Under the pieces are notes generated by a model that worked only from the letters and a program-made list of their open reading frames with translations, was not told the DNA's origin and ran no database searches. A DNA stretch of 64,000 nucleotides, from the NCBI GenBank assembly GCA_029216955.1, contig JANAVB010033216.1:11262123-11326122 (forward strand), read 5' to 3'. Made by a program: the position numbers and the translations under genes. How positions within the stretch are numbered: the stretch's first letter is position 1; each line of letters opens with the position of its first letter. This stretch comes from Iris pallida (taxonomy: Eukaryota > Streptophyta > Magnoliopsida > Asparagales > Iridaceae). Shown piece after piece: positions 50,847-61,456 of the stretch.

Positions 50847-53800
50847 TCAAGAAGGAGGGACAATCAGATTGTCAATTTGCTGCTTCAATGTCTGCAGCTC
50901 TTCTTCGTGTGTTGACGCTACTATCTTTCTTGCCTCCTCCATCCCGCTTTCTTCATCAAAAATGGGCATATCTACTGTCCTGCGAGTGATCTCTTCACCA
51001 TGAGTGGTCTCATACTCATTCCTTTCTTCAATCAATGCATTAAATTGTTCAATCACCAGTTGGTGATTAACAGTTTCTTCTTCAAACTCTTGTTGGAGGC
51101 GAGTAATTTCAGCCTTCAGCTCAGCAAGTCGCCGTCCTTTGCTTTCAGCCACTAGAGTAATTGATTCTATTTTAGAATTATATTCAGCTGATTTTGCTGA
51201 ATGAGCTTCTAACAGATTTTGAAGAGTTAACCTTTCCATATCAGCAGCTTGAGCCAGTCGCTCAAATTCAGCTTGTACTAAAGAATCTACATCTTTCTTC
51301 TTGAGTTCTTTATACTTCTTGATGGAGACTTCTAATTCATCCAGTATATGTTCAAGGAGAGTGGCCTGAGCTTCGTCTCCTTGGTCTCTTATGGCTCTTA
51401 TCAAGAAAGAAGTGGGCTTCCTAACCATAATGAAGTCAGCCCTTTCTTTCTCTATCATTTTACGGATGAGAGATCCCAGCGACTCAAAGAAACATCGGGT
51501 AAATGACTGGACCACTTGCTGATTGATGGCCAGAGTTCCAGGAGTCACTGCTACTCCCGATGAAGACGGGGTAACAGGTTGCTCGATTCTTTGAGGTTGG
51601 ACAATAGGCTCTTTAAATAAGGGAGCCAGAGTAGAGCTGGTTGCTCCTCCTACTTGATCTTCTGCAAAAGTAAAATTATTATTTTACTAATTGATTGTTG
51701 ATGAACAAAAAGATCAAATTAAGAGCAATGTTACCTTGGTTTGGTCTAACAACGAGTTCATTCCTTACTGGAATGGAATACCGTTGAACAGAAGTAGCCT
51801 CAGCTGCAACAGCCTGGCTGCTGTCCGCCTCAGAACCACAAGATAAATGATGACTACTGCTAATAACCACCGTTGGTATAGGCACCATAATCAGGTCCAT
51901 TGGAGGTATTGGCAAAGTCTCAAGATCTGCAAATGAAGATATTAGTTATCAGTTCATTTTAAAAAAAAAAGATTATTAAATCTCGTTTTATACCTTGAGG
52001 GTCGGTGGCGGGATTTTCTTTTAGCACACCTTCGTCGGCTACTTCTTCAGGAGATATTTCTATCTCAACATCGACAGCTTTTTCTGCAGATGCCTCCACT
52101 TCAATATCCTTTTTAGGATTTGAAATATCATCGACAGTATCAAGAGAATTGTGTTCTTCATTATCCTTTTTAGGATCTTGTAAATACTCATCAACATTTT
52201 CGGATGAAGAACCTTCCTCGTCTTCTTCTTTTTCTTCTTCTTCTACTGCTGCATTTCCACTGCTAGTGGCAGCTTGATCTTCCTGCAAGCTATAACTGCA
52301 GTCCTCCAGAGCTGCAATCATTTCACGGACTTCTTCCTCACGAAGAGTCCTGGGAGTAGGAGGAGGTTGAGTAATATCTGTAATAGGAGAATAAGGTCGT
52401 ACAACACTTTGTTCTTCCTCTAAAATATGTTCTCTAGGCTTTTCAATTCTTGGGGCAAAATCTTTCCTCTGTTCATTCTCCTCGAGAGTTTTGCTCCCTG
52501 ATTCAGAAGCAGGTGTGGGAGATGCCATTAGAAGTCCTGCAGCAGCATCTACTGAAGTCAGGAGTTGTATAGAAGAAGACTCTTCTGGTGACTACTCTTT
52601 TCTTTCTGTGTAGAGGCCTAACAGGACTCTCTACATTTTCTGGCTCTGCTTGCTTTTGCACGGAAGTTGGTGTAGTAGCAACTTCTTGATGTGTCTCGGC
52701 TAATTGTCGGGATTGAGATCTGGTAGTCACCTTTTCAGAAGAAACATCAAGAATCAATTTCTTCTTCGCCACAGGAGCAGGAGGCTCCTCTCTTCTTCTT
52801 TTCTTCGCAGGAGATTTAACCACCTTCAGAGAAATACGAAGTGGTGCATTCACTTCTTGGGGGAATATAATATCCCTTGTAGTTTCCAGAGGTGCATCTG
52901 CCGGTTCCTGCGCCTCCTCATTTATAGGGATCGATGGAGCAATTCTCCCTCTTCTCAATCTTGTTGCAGTGGCGAAACTATCTGCGAGATTGAAATTCTC
53001 GGCAAAAGTATTCGCTGATGTGTAAAACACGGAGTATGTAAAAAGCATTCGACCCTGAGGAGTAGTCCTTGCTGGCATGGAGAAAGTGGCTTTTGTATCA
53101 CGGGCATTGTAATAAGCCCAATCCCTAGCTCCGTCTATCAGATAACCTTTGCCTTGGAGGCAGGTAATTGCGTTCCCTACATAGAACTGATCATACCCAA
53201 ACTGTCGAGCAAAACGGCTTGGGAGGTATGGTTCTAAGTAGCACTCTTCTTCAAATCGGTAGACCAAATGAGATGGTCGAATTGTCTTCAACCATTCAAA
53301 AGCGACACGAGTTAGAGGCTGCAGTTTTGAATCCACCATATTCGTGGGCATCTGATCATACCCAGCAGGGAAAGGAGCGCAGCAGAAGTTCCAGCCTCTG
53401 TTCAGATTCAACATAAATCTACACTCAGATAAGGAAGTATATTTCCATTTTCCATCGGAATACCTTCGAAGAAAACTACCGTCAACTGGTCCCATGCCAG
53501 GATCCATTAGAGTTGGATAGTGAAGAAGCAACCATCCAAACAAATATGTATATGGCAATTCTAAGCGAGGGAATTCTCTCTCTCCTTTCACTTTCAACAT
53601 CAAGTCAACATATAAACAAAGACTGGCGTTCAGCTTACAGGTCATTGCTGATAGTAAGTCCATTTTATAGCCGAAGACCAATTTAACAGCTGCAAACAAG
53701 ACGCTGTGGTGAAAATGATCTACGGCACTGGATCCGGGAACTACGAACCTTCGCAGCCAGTATGTCAAGAATCCCGCCAATTGTGCTGCTTCTGACATGG

Positions 53801-55568
53801 GCCTATAGCCCATTCTCAAGTAACTTTCCAAATTGCCTCCTCTCTTCAAAGGAGGATATTCATGATCATCCTTCACTTCTTTATCAAAGTGACCACTCTG
53901 TTCCATTAATTTTCTGACCTCTGTATGGCTCAAAGGTTTGAAAAAGGTTGGGTAGCATTTATCGTTCTCCTTGGTTTTCTTCTCCTCAATATGATTAAGA
54001 AACAGATATGGTAGCCACTTTGAAGAATAACAAGTATTGGCAGTGGCACTCTTGTAAAATAAAGAGCAGATCTTGTAATGGCACAATAGTTCTTCGAACA
54101 CTGTCACCATCTCTGGATTCTCTTTTCTGAGCTTGTTCAACTCATCATTTGTTGGTACATACTCCTCATACGGAGCATCTGCCATGGGCAAGAACGAGAT
54201 ATACTTCATCTCGTGGAGTGCAAAGCCCATCTCTCCCCCTGGGGTCTTGAAAGTTCTGGTCCTGTAGTTGTATCTCTCAGCTAAGGCTAAGAACATATGA
54301 GGATTGGGAGCAAATCCATATACAGTGGCATGCACTGCTTCATACAGGTTGATTTGTTGGAGTTTGTCTTAGAATTTTCCCAGAACCCAATTCGCGATAT
54401 AACTCCATCGCTTGTAGTCTGGATTCACCAATCCAGTCATTCTTATATCTTGTTCAGGATATTTTTCTTCAACCTTCGCAAACTCATTTGCGAATATTGG
54501 TGTCCTAACAGGCATTAGCATGGAGGAGTTCTCTGGTGGAATGCAGCCAGGTCTTAAGCCTCTCAGTAGGACACTATATCTGTCAGAAGAGCTATAAAAC
54601 ATATCCTTATGTTGTGGCCCCTTCTTTACGAAGATTTTTCCTGCCCGGGCATCCTGAAATAGAGTGATATTCTAATCCATCTTCCTAGGGTAGCTTGCAT
54701 GAGCGTACCGTGACAAAGGAAGGCAGCGAGCGATGTCGGGTATAAAAAAAGATCTATCTTGCTGGTGAACTACCCTATCTTCCATCCTTGGCCTAGGCTG
54801 AGAGGCTCTCTCAAAGGCGTCACCGAATAGGAATAAGGGTTTCTTGTGAATTACAGCATCAGCTGATTCTAAAGGCTGTCCGTTCATCAAACACATCAAA
54901 GTTTCATTGTCCTGAGAAATCAATATAGCCTGACGGGAGGCCGGCAGATCATACTGAGGGTAATGGACATGAGACAGATCTTCTTTGTATTCAGACTCTG
55001 TAAGGGTTCCCACAAAATGTTCGTAATCTGGATCTTCATTGACTTCAACTGCATCAACAAAACAGATGAAAATTAGTCCAAGACAAAGATTCTGTTTTTA
55101 AACATAAAACATTAGAGTGCGCAACCTCAGACTGCGCTGACATGATTTGCGCAATCTCAGATTGCGCTGACATGACTTGCGTAATATCAGTTTGCGCATC
55201 ATAAAAGGTGCGTAAAGCAATGGTTTGCGCTGATATCTGCGCAACTTAATTGTTTGCGCTGACTTCCTGTCAGCACAAATCAACAATTTGCGCAAGAATG
55301 TAGCCTTCATAAAAATGAAGAACTGATAGTTGATGCAACCGAAACCCTAAAAAGGGTGGCGCAATATGAACTTATCTCTAAAAAGAGATGAGTTTCAAGG
55401 GAGTCGAATCACCCTAAGAAGGGGTTTTCGATCGGTTCAACTACCTCTCAGAGCAGGGTGTGCGAATTCGTGTCGGGAAGCTCGCCGTGCAACCCTGTCA
55501 GAAGACTCGACCGGAGCTTTTCCCTTCGCGACGGCGGCAGCGGTAGCATTTGATCGTCGTGGGGCCAT
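50847..55568 (-). pseudogene. Antisense gene 1 in element G: spliced, plant-mobile-domain-like
   Basis: Predicted exons on the minus strand are 55568-55445, 55048-51994, 51926-51735 and 51661-50847. All three introns (396, 67 and 73 bp) begin GT, end AG and are phase 1, and the frame is maintained across each join, which is strong evidence for real splicing. The product is about 1395 codons. It has a basic N-terminus starting MAPRRSNAT. A large central region follows whose block around 53640-53800 (GFLTYWLRRFVVPG, then a YTYLFGWLLLHYP block near 53540) resembles the plant mobile domain. Next come a basic KKRRREE stretch like a nuclear signal (about 52800), an acidic EEEEKEEDEE region (about 52220), and a long coiled coil in the last exon. 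Damage is two in-frame stops (54672 and 54369) and one frameshift near 52590. The gene probably had a cellular ancestor related to MAIN/PMD proteins. Confidence 0.75.
55049..55444 (-). other. Intron 1 of antisense gene 1, rich in TGCGCA
   Basis: 396 bp bounded by GT (after AGAGAG) and TTGATGCAG. Between about 55110 and 55310 it carries repeated TTGCGCAA, TTGCGCTGACATGA and similar units, the same palindromic hexamer that fills G's LTRs. Confidence 0.65.
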
Positions 55569-55652
55569 GACAATCGTCGGAGGAGGAACAGTGAAGGTTT
55601 TCTTCTCAAAAAGCTCGAAAGATTGCAAAGTAAAGAATTGAAAACGAAAAGA

Positions 55653-55667
55653 GGGGTATTTATAGTT
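55653..55667 (-). promoter_or_regulatory. TATA box of antisense gene 1
   Basis: The minus strand reads AACTATAAATACCCC, about 90 bp upstream of ATG 55568 and about 165 bp from the 3' LTR, suggesting a start site near 55630. Confidence 0.7.
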
Positions 55668-55818
55668 TTTGAAATACGAAACGGATGCCTCGGATTGCGC
55701 CTAAAATTGTGGTCCATTCGCTTTGCGCAGACAGCTCATCATGTTGCGCAAAATGATTCAACATTCAAAAATTCAAAGTATTTCGAAATTTTGAATACAA
55801 TCAACTTTCGAAAACTTT

Positions 55819-55829
55819 GAAGGGGGTCT
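55819..55829 (+). other. Element G polypurine tract
   Basis: GAAGGGGGTCT directly before the 3' LTR start at 55830, at the expected place for plus-strand priming. Confidence 0.75.
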
Positions 55830-56753
55830 TGTAGGTCCTGAAAAATCAAGTTGCATCAATCAACAAAAGTCAAAAATTCAAGATATTCATCATTTTGATG
55901 AGTTGCACAGACAACAGATTGCACAGACATCACTTTGCGCAGGTTGGTTTGCGCATGTTCCCAACTGCGCAGGCTGACGTGGCAGAAGTCATCATTGACT
56001 GAATCAAATCAGATCTTCCTGACAGCTGACAACACGAATAACGAGGAGGCTGTTCGTTTATGGAGTCGTACAGTGCTCGAGGGCGGCTGACAGGTGGCAG
56101 CGCAATTCGTGATTGCGCAAACCATTCATGCGCAATCTGTGGTTGCGCAAACCATTCATGCGCAGTCTGAGTCTGCACAAACCAAAGTCTGCGCAGTTCA
56201 CTTTGCGCATTCTACCAACATAACTGACCAATTATATGTGGCATTCATGCCATCAATTGCTCATTACGTGGCAACTATCTATGCACGATCATGCGCATTT
56301 CAATCAAATAATGCCATGTGTCTCAGATAGTTGGCCCACGATCCAATAACTGCCTGTGTAGTCCAGTGCTGCGCAAACCAGTTGCTGCACAAATCAGCTT
56401 GTGCAGTCCAAAATAACTGAAAGTTAGTTATTTTCAGAACTCTATAAATAGAGTTTCAAGTCTTCATTTCAAGGGGATCAAGATCAGAGATTAGAAATCA
56501 GAGAGTTCAGGAGTTCTTGCCAAAGTGCTGCTGCATTCTTCCGAGACTTTTGTCTTCAACTTCAGAGGCTTTTGCCTTCAGTTTCCAGAGTTGTTTTCAA
56601 CTTCAAAGGCTTCGTCTTCAAAGTTCACATCGTCCAAGGGATAGAGCAATCGTCATCAAGATTGGATTCCTATAGTTGTAATTTTCCCAGAATTCTTGTA
56701 ATCTTTATTACAGTTTGTATCAATAAAGTTTTATACTTTTGTTTTTGCAAACA
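55830..56753 (+). repeat. Element G 3' LTR
   Basis: 924 bp, the same length as the 5' LTR. Many of the differences change TGCGCA to TGCACA or TGTGCA (or the reverse), as expected from decay of methylated CpG. It is followed by TGGAT (56754-56758). Confidence 0.95.
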
Positions 56754-56758
56754 TGGAT

Positions 56759-57119
56759 CTAGTCTCTTGGTTTAGCAAAAAGTAAAATTCTGTTGCATTA
56801 TCGACTACTTAGGCTGAGTACATAGCCGCAGGATGTTGTTGTGCACAAATTTTGTAGATGAAGCAAACCTAGAAGACTTTAATTTACACGATACACACAT
56901 ATCCATTTTCTGTGACAACACTAGCATTATAAACTTGACTAAGAATCATGTATGTCACTATCCCACTAAGCACATTGAGATTCAACATACTTTCTAAGAG
57001 ACCATCAAGCAAATGGAGGCATTTGTTTAAAATATGTAGACACAAAGAAATAATTGGCTGACATCTTTATAAAATCTTTAGTGGAAGATTGATTCAATTA
57101 TTTACGTCGAGAATTAGAA
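56759..57119 (+). pseudogene. Element F RNase H, remainder after G
   Basis: Resumes the copia RNase H frame cut at 40042: SWFSKK, SVALSTT, AEYIAAGCCCAQIL (with one stop before AEY), a DNTSIINLTKNHV-type stretch and KHIEIQHTF in degraded form. It ends the F polyprotein. Confidence 0.8.
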
Positions 57120-57766
57120 ATTTTAGATATCAACAATATTAATTAATGTTATCTTATTAATTATTTTTCAATATATAAAAAATGTTTTCGAGACAAGCCT
57201 ACAAAAGATCTGTCTTTCATCACCGCTACGGCTAAAGCAAAGCGGTACTTAAGCGTCCCCCGGTGAACCTTCGTTAGCTGGGACAGTATCCCTACAGCTA
57301 ATCTGAGACAGTCGATGCATAACAAAATTTTAATTAATAAAATAATTTTAATTATATTAATTAAAATTTAAAATTACTAATTTTGATATTAAATAATTGA
57401 AAAGGAATAATACATACAAAGTGACATTTTGGACTTTGTGCAAAATAACCTCAACAGAGTTCAAGGCAAACTCGGACCAAACTCGGTTGGCGTCGGGAAT
57501 TTTTAATAGAATCTGAATGGCCCCCACTTTTATTTTTTCTTCCTCGTCGTCAAAACAGCAGCACAACAGCCGCAAAAACTCCAAAACCCTAGTTTTTCCA
57601 CTCTCGATTTCTCCCTACTCCTTTGGAATTTTGTATTAAAATTTTGGATTCGAGCATGAAATCTCCTCCTCTTCCATATACTCTAATCTGAGAAGGTATA
57701 ATCTCCTCTATCTCTCCATCTCTTAATTTTTCAATTTCATAGAAATTTTTAATTTCTATTGAAATC
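57120..57766 (+). other. Element F spacer between pol and ORF3
   Basis: AT-rich, with a short GC-richer patch at about 57200-57320 and a CT-rich leader just before the ORF3 start. No gene is visible. Confidence 0.5.
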
Positions 57767-59167
57767 ATGCCTAGAGTTAACAATCCTTTCAAGAGAAAGA
57801 ATACAGCTAGTGAAGGAGCCTCATCTTCTGATCCTATCCACGGATCTCTCTTTTTGTCTGTCCAAACGGACGACGGGATGTTCAATGAGTTCTTTTTTGA
57901 AACTCTAGAAAAATTCTTACTATGGTATGCAGTTTTTTCAATTCACAATATTTGTCCCGGAGCACCGATAAAATGGATGATCTTTTCGTCTCATAAACCT
58001 TATTTTGAAGCTTTGGGATTACAAGTTCTTGTTACACATTCATTTCCTATTGCCACTAATATAATTAGGTTATTTTACTGCAACTTTACTCTTGTTGAGA
58101 TAATTATCTTGTGAAAGCCGTATCGCCGGCATTGATATTCAATTCAATGATAAAGATCTAGCAACGATCCTATAAATTCCAAATGTAGGTGAGCCGCTTG
58201 TCGATATCATTGATTTTGAATTTTCCAATGACATGACTTTGACCAATTTCAAGAATCAACTTTGTGCTCCTGATCTCGTCCGTCCCGGCAAGTTCAAAGC
58301 CATAAACTTGAACTTATTTTTCAATGAATTATATCGGATCATCTTTTTCATATTACTACTCAAGTTTACCTCAAAAGATGATGTAACTAGTCTTGAATCG
58401 TCTGCTATCTACCACATTTGTCATGGGATTCCCTTTTTGTCCCTAAGACTATTATCAGGATGATGGCTAGGTGTCGTGAGATGAACAAGAATCTTCTCTA
58501 CGCGATGATCCTACCTATCATCTTTCAGCAATTTGAGATCAATTTATCTTTTTATTCTTGTGACTATGAGCCCAAACATTTACATCTTTCACATCATAGT
58601 GCCTATGTCCCTCCTGCTTCTCCAACTACACTACCTCCTCCATCTCAGACTTATCCTATGTCCTTTGAGGGCATCCACCAGTATTTGAATGAGTTGCAGC
58701 GTGCTCAACTGGATGAGTATAACTCTTTGCGAGCTTATGTCACCGAGACATTGAAGGAACAAGAGTTCCGAGATGCCAGTCGATTTCAGGCACTTGTAAA
58801 CTCTTTTGTGGATCTGCATTTCGCCCAGACTAGTCATCATGCCAGTTCTCTTCTACGAGATCCTACTATTTCTAGTTACCGCTATGAGGATGAGACAGTT
58901 CATCATTTCCTTAACCCCGGTAACACTTATGATTGGTATCGTAGTTTTAGTGCCACTCCACATCCGTCTCATGGAGTTGGTACTTCTAGTGCTGGACCTT
59001 TCGGACATGGTGATGCTGTTGCTCATGCTGATAATGATTCGGATTTGATCTATATACTAAAGTTTTTTTTTCTATATGTTAGCTTATTAGACTTTGTTTA
59101 TGTCTATATTTTCTTGGAAATGTTCCTACATTCCAAGATGGCACTTATTATGCACTTTTATGTATGA
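57767..59167 (+). pseudogene. Element F ORF3 (env-like position), decayed
   Basis: It starts at ATG 57767 (MPRVNNPFKRKNTASEGASS) and runs in broken frames: 57767-58114, about 58140-58460, then 58418-59167. The middle part has a GIPNVGEPL-type block and a PDLVRPGKFKA block, wording I associate with extra ORFs of plant retroelements. The last part has a P-rich linker, a helical QLDEYNSLRAYVTETLKEQE stretch and a hydrophobic C-terminal tail (from about 59040). A separate ORF between pol and the 3' LTR is typical of Sireviruses, where it is often called envelope-like. I see no proof of an envelope function. Frameshifts and stops make it non-functional. Confidence 0.6.
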
Positions 59168-59566
59168 CTTTTTGAGATGTTGAGTTTGTTGTTCCAAACT
59201 ATTTTAGTTTTATGTATTTTCCTTTCAGTATTTATTTCTATTGCTTGTTCCTTTTGGTATGCACTTATGCTTAGCACTATCTTTAGCTGCTGCTTCAAAT
59301 CATAAGCTGTTTGTGAAATTCATGTTATTTTTTATTTATTATCTCTGTTTTTCTTCACTGTTTGTTTCTTAAGTATAAATTGTGGGGGAGCATATCTCTT
59401 TTGTTAAGTGAGAACGGGGAAGAAAAGGATCTAACATCTTTTTTAGGATAATATTTGCCAAGAGAAGACATTACATTACATTACCAAATATACGTTTTGA
59501 GATTTTCAAATCAAGACCAAGATGTTATATCGGTCAAGGTTTGTCAATTATCAAAATATGGAACAT
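59168..59566 (+). other. Element F 3' spacer with polypurine-like tract
   Basis: Mostly T-rich. It contains TTGTGGGGGAGCAT at about 59379-59393, a G-run of polypurine-tract type, although it lies about 175 bp before the LTR and not against it. Confidence 0.45.
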
Positions 59567-60624
59567 TTTTGGCTCATTGGTCATGGTCAAATCAGATTTT
59601 AATAATTGATCTAACCTTATCTCGATATAAAGGCTACTTAAACGAACTGTGACAGCTTATACCTGCTACCGTTCAAGACTTGGAGCTGTATTTATTATCG
59701 CGATTGTATTTCAATTATCAATGTACTATTGCATTTTATCGAGTCTAGGAATACAATATAAAATGCGTCGTACTGGCACAAGGCTACCCAAGAAACGTTT
59801 TCAAATACCTTTTCATTTTTAAAACAAACCCACTCACAAAAGCCCAAACTACTCCATAACTGCTTAAAAATTTGAAAGCCCAAAAACTGAGTTGCAAAGC
59901 CCAAAAATTAACCCATTCTGGACCAACAGAATTCTTGGCAAATTTGTCCAAAATTCGGCCCTAGTTCGGCTACATGAACGTTGCTTTTTAAACTCAGTCG
60001 TCCCGTAGTAACGGATGCAACTGCTATATGCCAAGATTCTTTCATAGAATTCTGTCTGGATTCTGTTCAAATTCTGCCCAAATTCTTCCTTTGAAAATCC
60101 CATAAATAGAGAAGAAATTCTACCATTTTAACACACCAATTCACTTTTATATCTCTTCTCTCTAAGCTTACTATGATCTTCCAAAGCCCCTATAAGCTTT
60201 CCATTTTAAATCATAAGCCAGTTACAATCCTATAGTCGATTTGCCAGTGCGGTATGGTCTAGAAGTTCAGAGTGATTATAATCAAGAGGCTTAACAGAAG
60301 TGAGACACTTTATAATTGAAGTTGGTCGAGTACTTCGGATCAAAGCTCGTATTTGTAGAAGTTGCAAGGACTTGGGATGAAAACTTGCAATCTTTCCATA
60401 GTGGATTTTAACTGGAAGCTAGAGTTCTCTCGACTGGATTAGTCCTCACAAGAGGGAGACCAGTATATATCGTCGTCTTTGTGTTTGCTCTTTGCACTTT
60501 ACTTTTACTTACTCATAACTATGATATATTTCTGTGATATTACTGCTAATATTTTGAATAGCTAATATTCTACTGCCTACTCTATTCACCTCCAGAGTAT
60601 ATCGCTTTATATTTTGTTCCTACA
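59567..60624 (+). repeat. Element F 3' LTR
   Basis: 1058 bp, uninterrupted. It aligns with 17080-17287 followed by 34636-35462. Its first bases read TTTTGGCTC where the 5' LTR has TGTTGGCCC, so the canonical TG is mutated here. It ends TTCCTACA, then GTGGG. Confidence 0.85.
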
Positions 60625-60629
60625 GTGGG

Positions 60630-61456
60630 GACAATGCCGATCCTATTTTACCCAAAGAGCCCATGCGTTGGAGGTTTGTTCTTAAATTGCTTTTACATAG
60701 ACTAGTTAGGCTACCTTATTCCTTAGGTATGTATACTTTTGGTTTGTGTACTTATACATGATCACGGCTTAGATCGGTATTTTGTCGCAGACTAGTTTGC
60801 CACACCTTGTCCTTGTTTTGTTGTAGGTGTGGTTCACTGCTTCGATGATAAGATACTGGACCTTGTTGTGGTCCGGATACTATATAGGATTTATAACATG
60901 AAAAGATACTTCATTTGGATAGGGTACCATCTCTTGTCCTTGTTTGGTTGGGGGGATGGTACACTAATTCAAGGATGAAGGATGGAATATTGGACCATGT
61001 TATGATCCGATTAACTTATTTTTGAGCAGATTATATTCAGTTTATATAGCATGTTTATATGTATCTTGTTACGTCCCTCTGAGTACCTGGTGATCTTTCT
61101 AGGGGGGGTGTGTGTGTGTGTGTATGTGTTTTCGTGACTATATGTAGAAAATTCCAGCCAAGATCGTGGTCTTCTCCTTCCTTTCGAAGATGACATACTC
61201 TTAGATCATCCTTGTTGCTTGCACTCCTTGTTTTGTATTTTTATCTTTTAGTTTTATTTTGGTAGTAGATTTGTCTCCATCCAGCAATATGTAAAATGAT
61301 ATTTTCATATTTGATTTTATAAGAAGTTTTATTCTTTTATTTTGTGGATGAGATTAGTTAGCCATGATTATGCTGCATTTACAGCTTACGTAAATTTATT
61401 ATACGGTTGCATGTTTACGTACTTAGTCCTACGTATTTTGGGACTGGGGCATTACA
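60630..61456 (+). other. End of B's LTR
   Basis: The continuation of B after F, with no coding frame. It includes a G-run followed by (TG)n at about 61105-61127. It ends GGGACTGGGGCATTACA, then the CAGAG duplication. Confidence 0.55.

Larger units (their letters stand above)
40048..56753 (+). mobile_element. Element G: Tat-lineage Ty3/gypsy with antisense genes
   Basis: 16,706 bp, with two 924-bp LTRs (about 30 differences by eye, nearly all transitions), a perfect TGGAT duplication, a tRNA-Arg-type primer site, gag-protease (40974-46451), pol (46452-49832), two antisense genes (49909-55568) and a polypurine tract. The second, archaeal-type RNase H between RNase H and integrase is the hallmark of the Tat lineage, which includes Ogre and Grande. 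It is the best preserved element here, yet pol has three in-frame stops, so this copy is probably not autonomous. A related but distinct element, A, encloses the whole window. Confidence 0.9.

Noticed and set aside
57200..57320. GC-richer patch in F's spacer as a structural RNA
   Set aside because: No tRNA or rRNA hallmark or convincing cloverleaf was seen; it lies in retroelement spacer.
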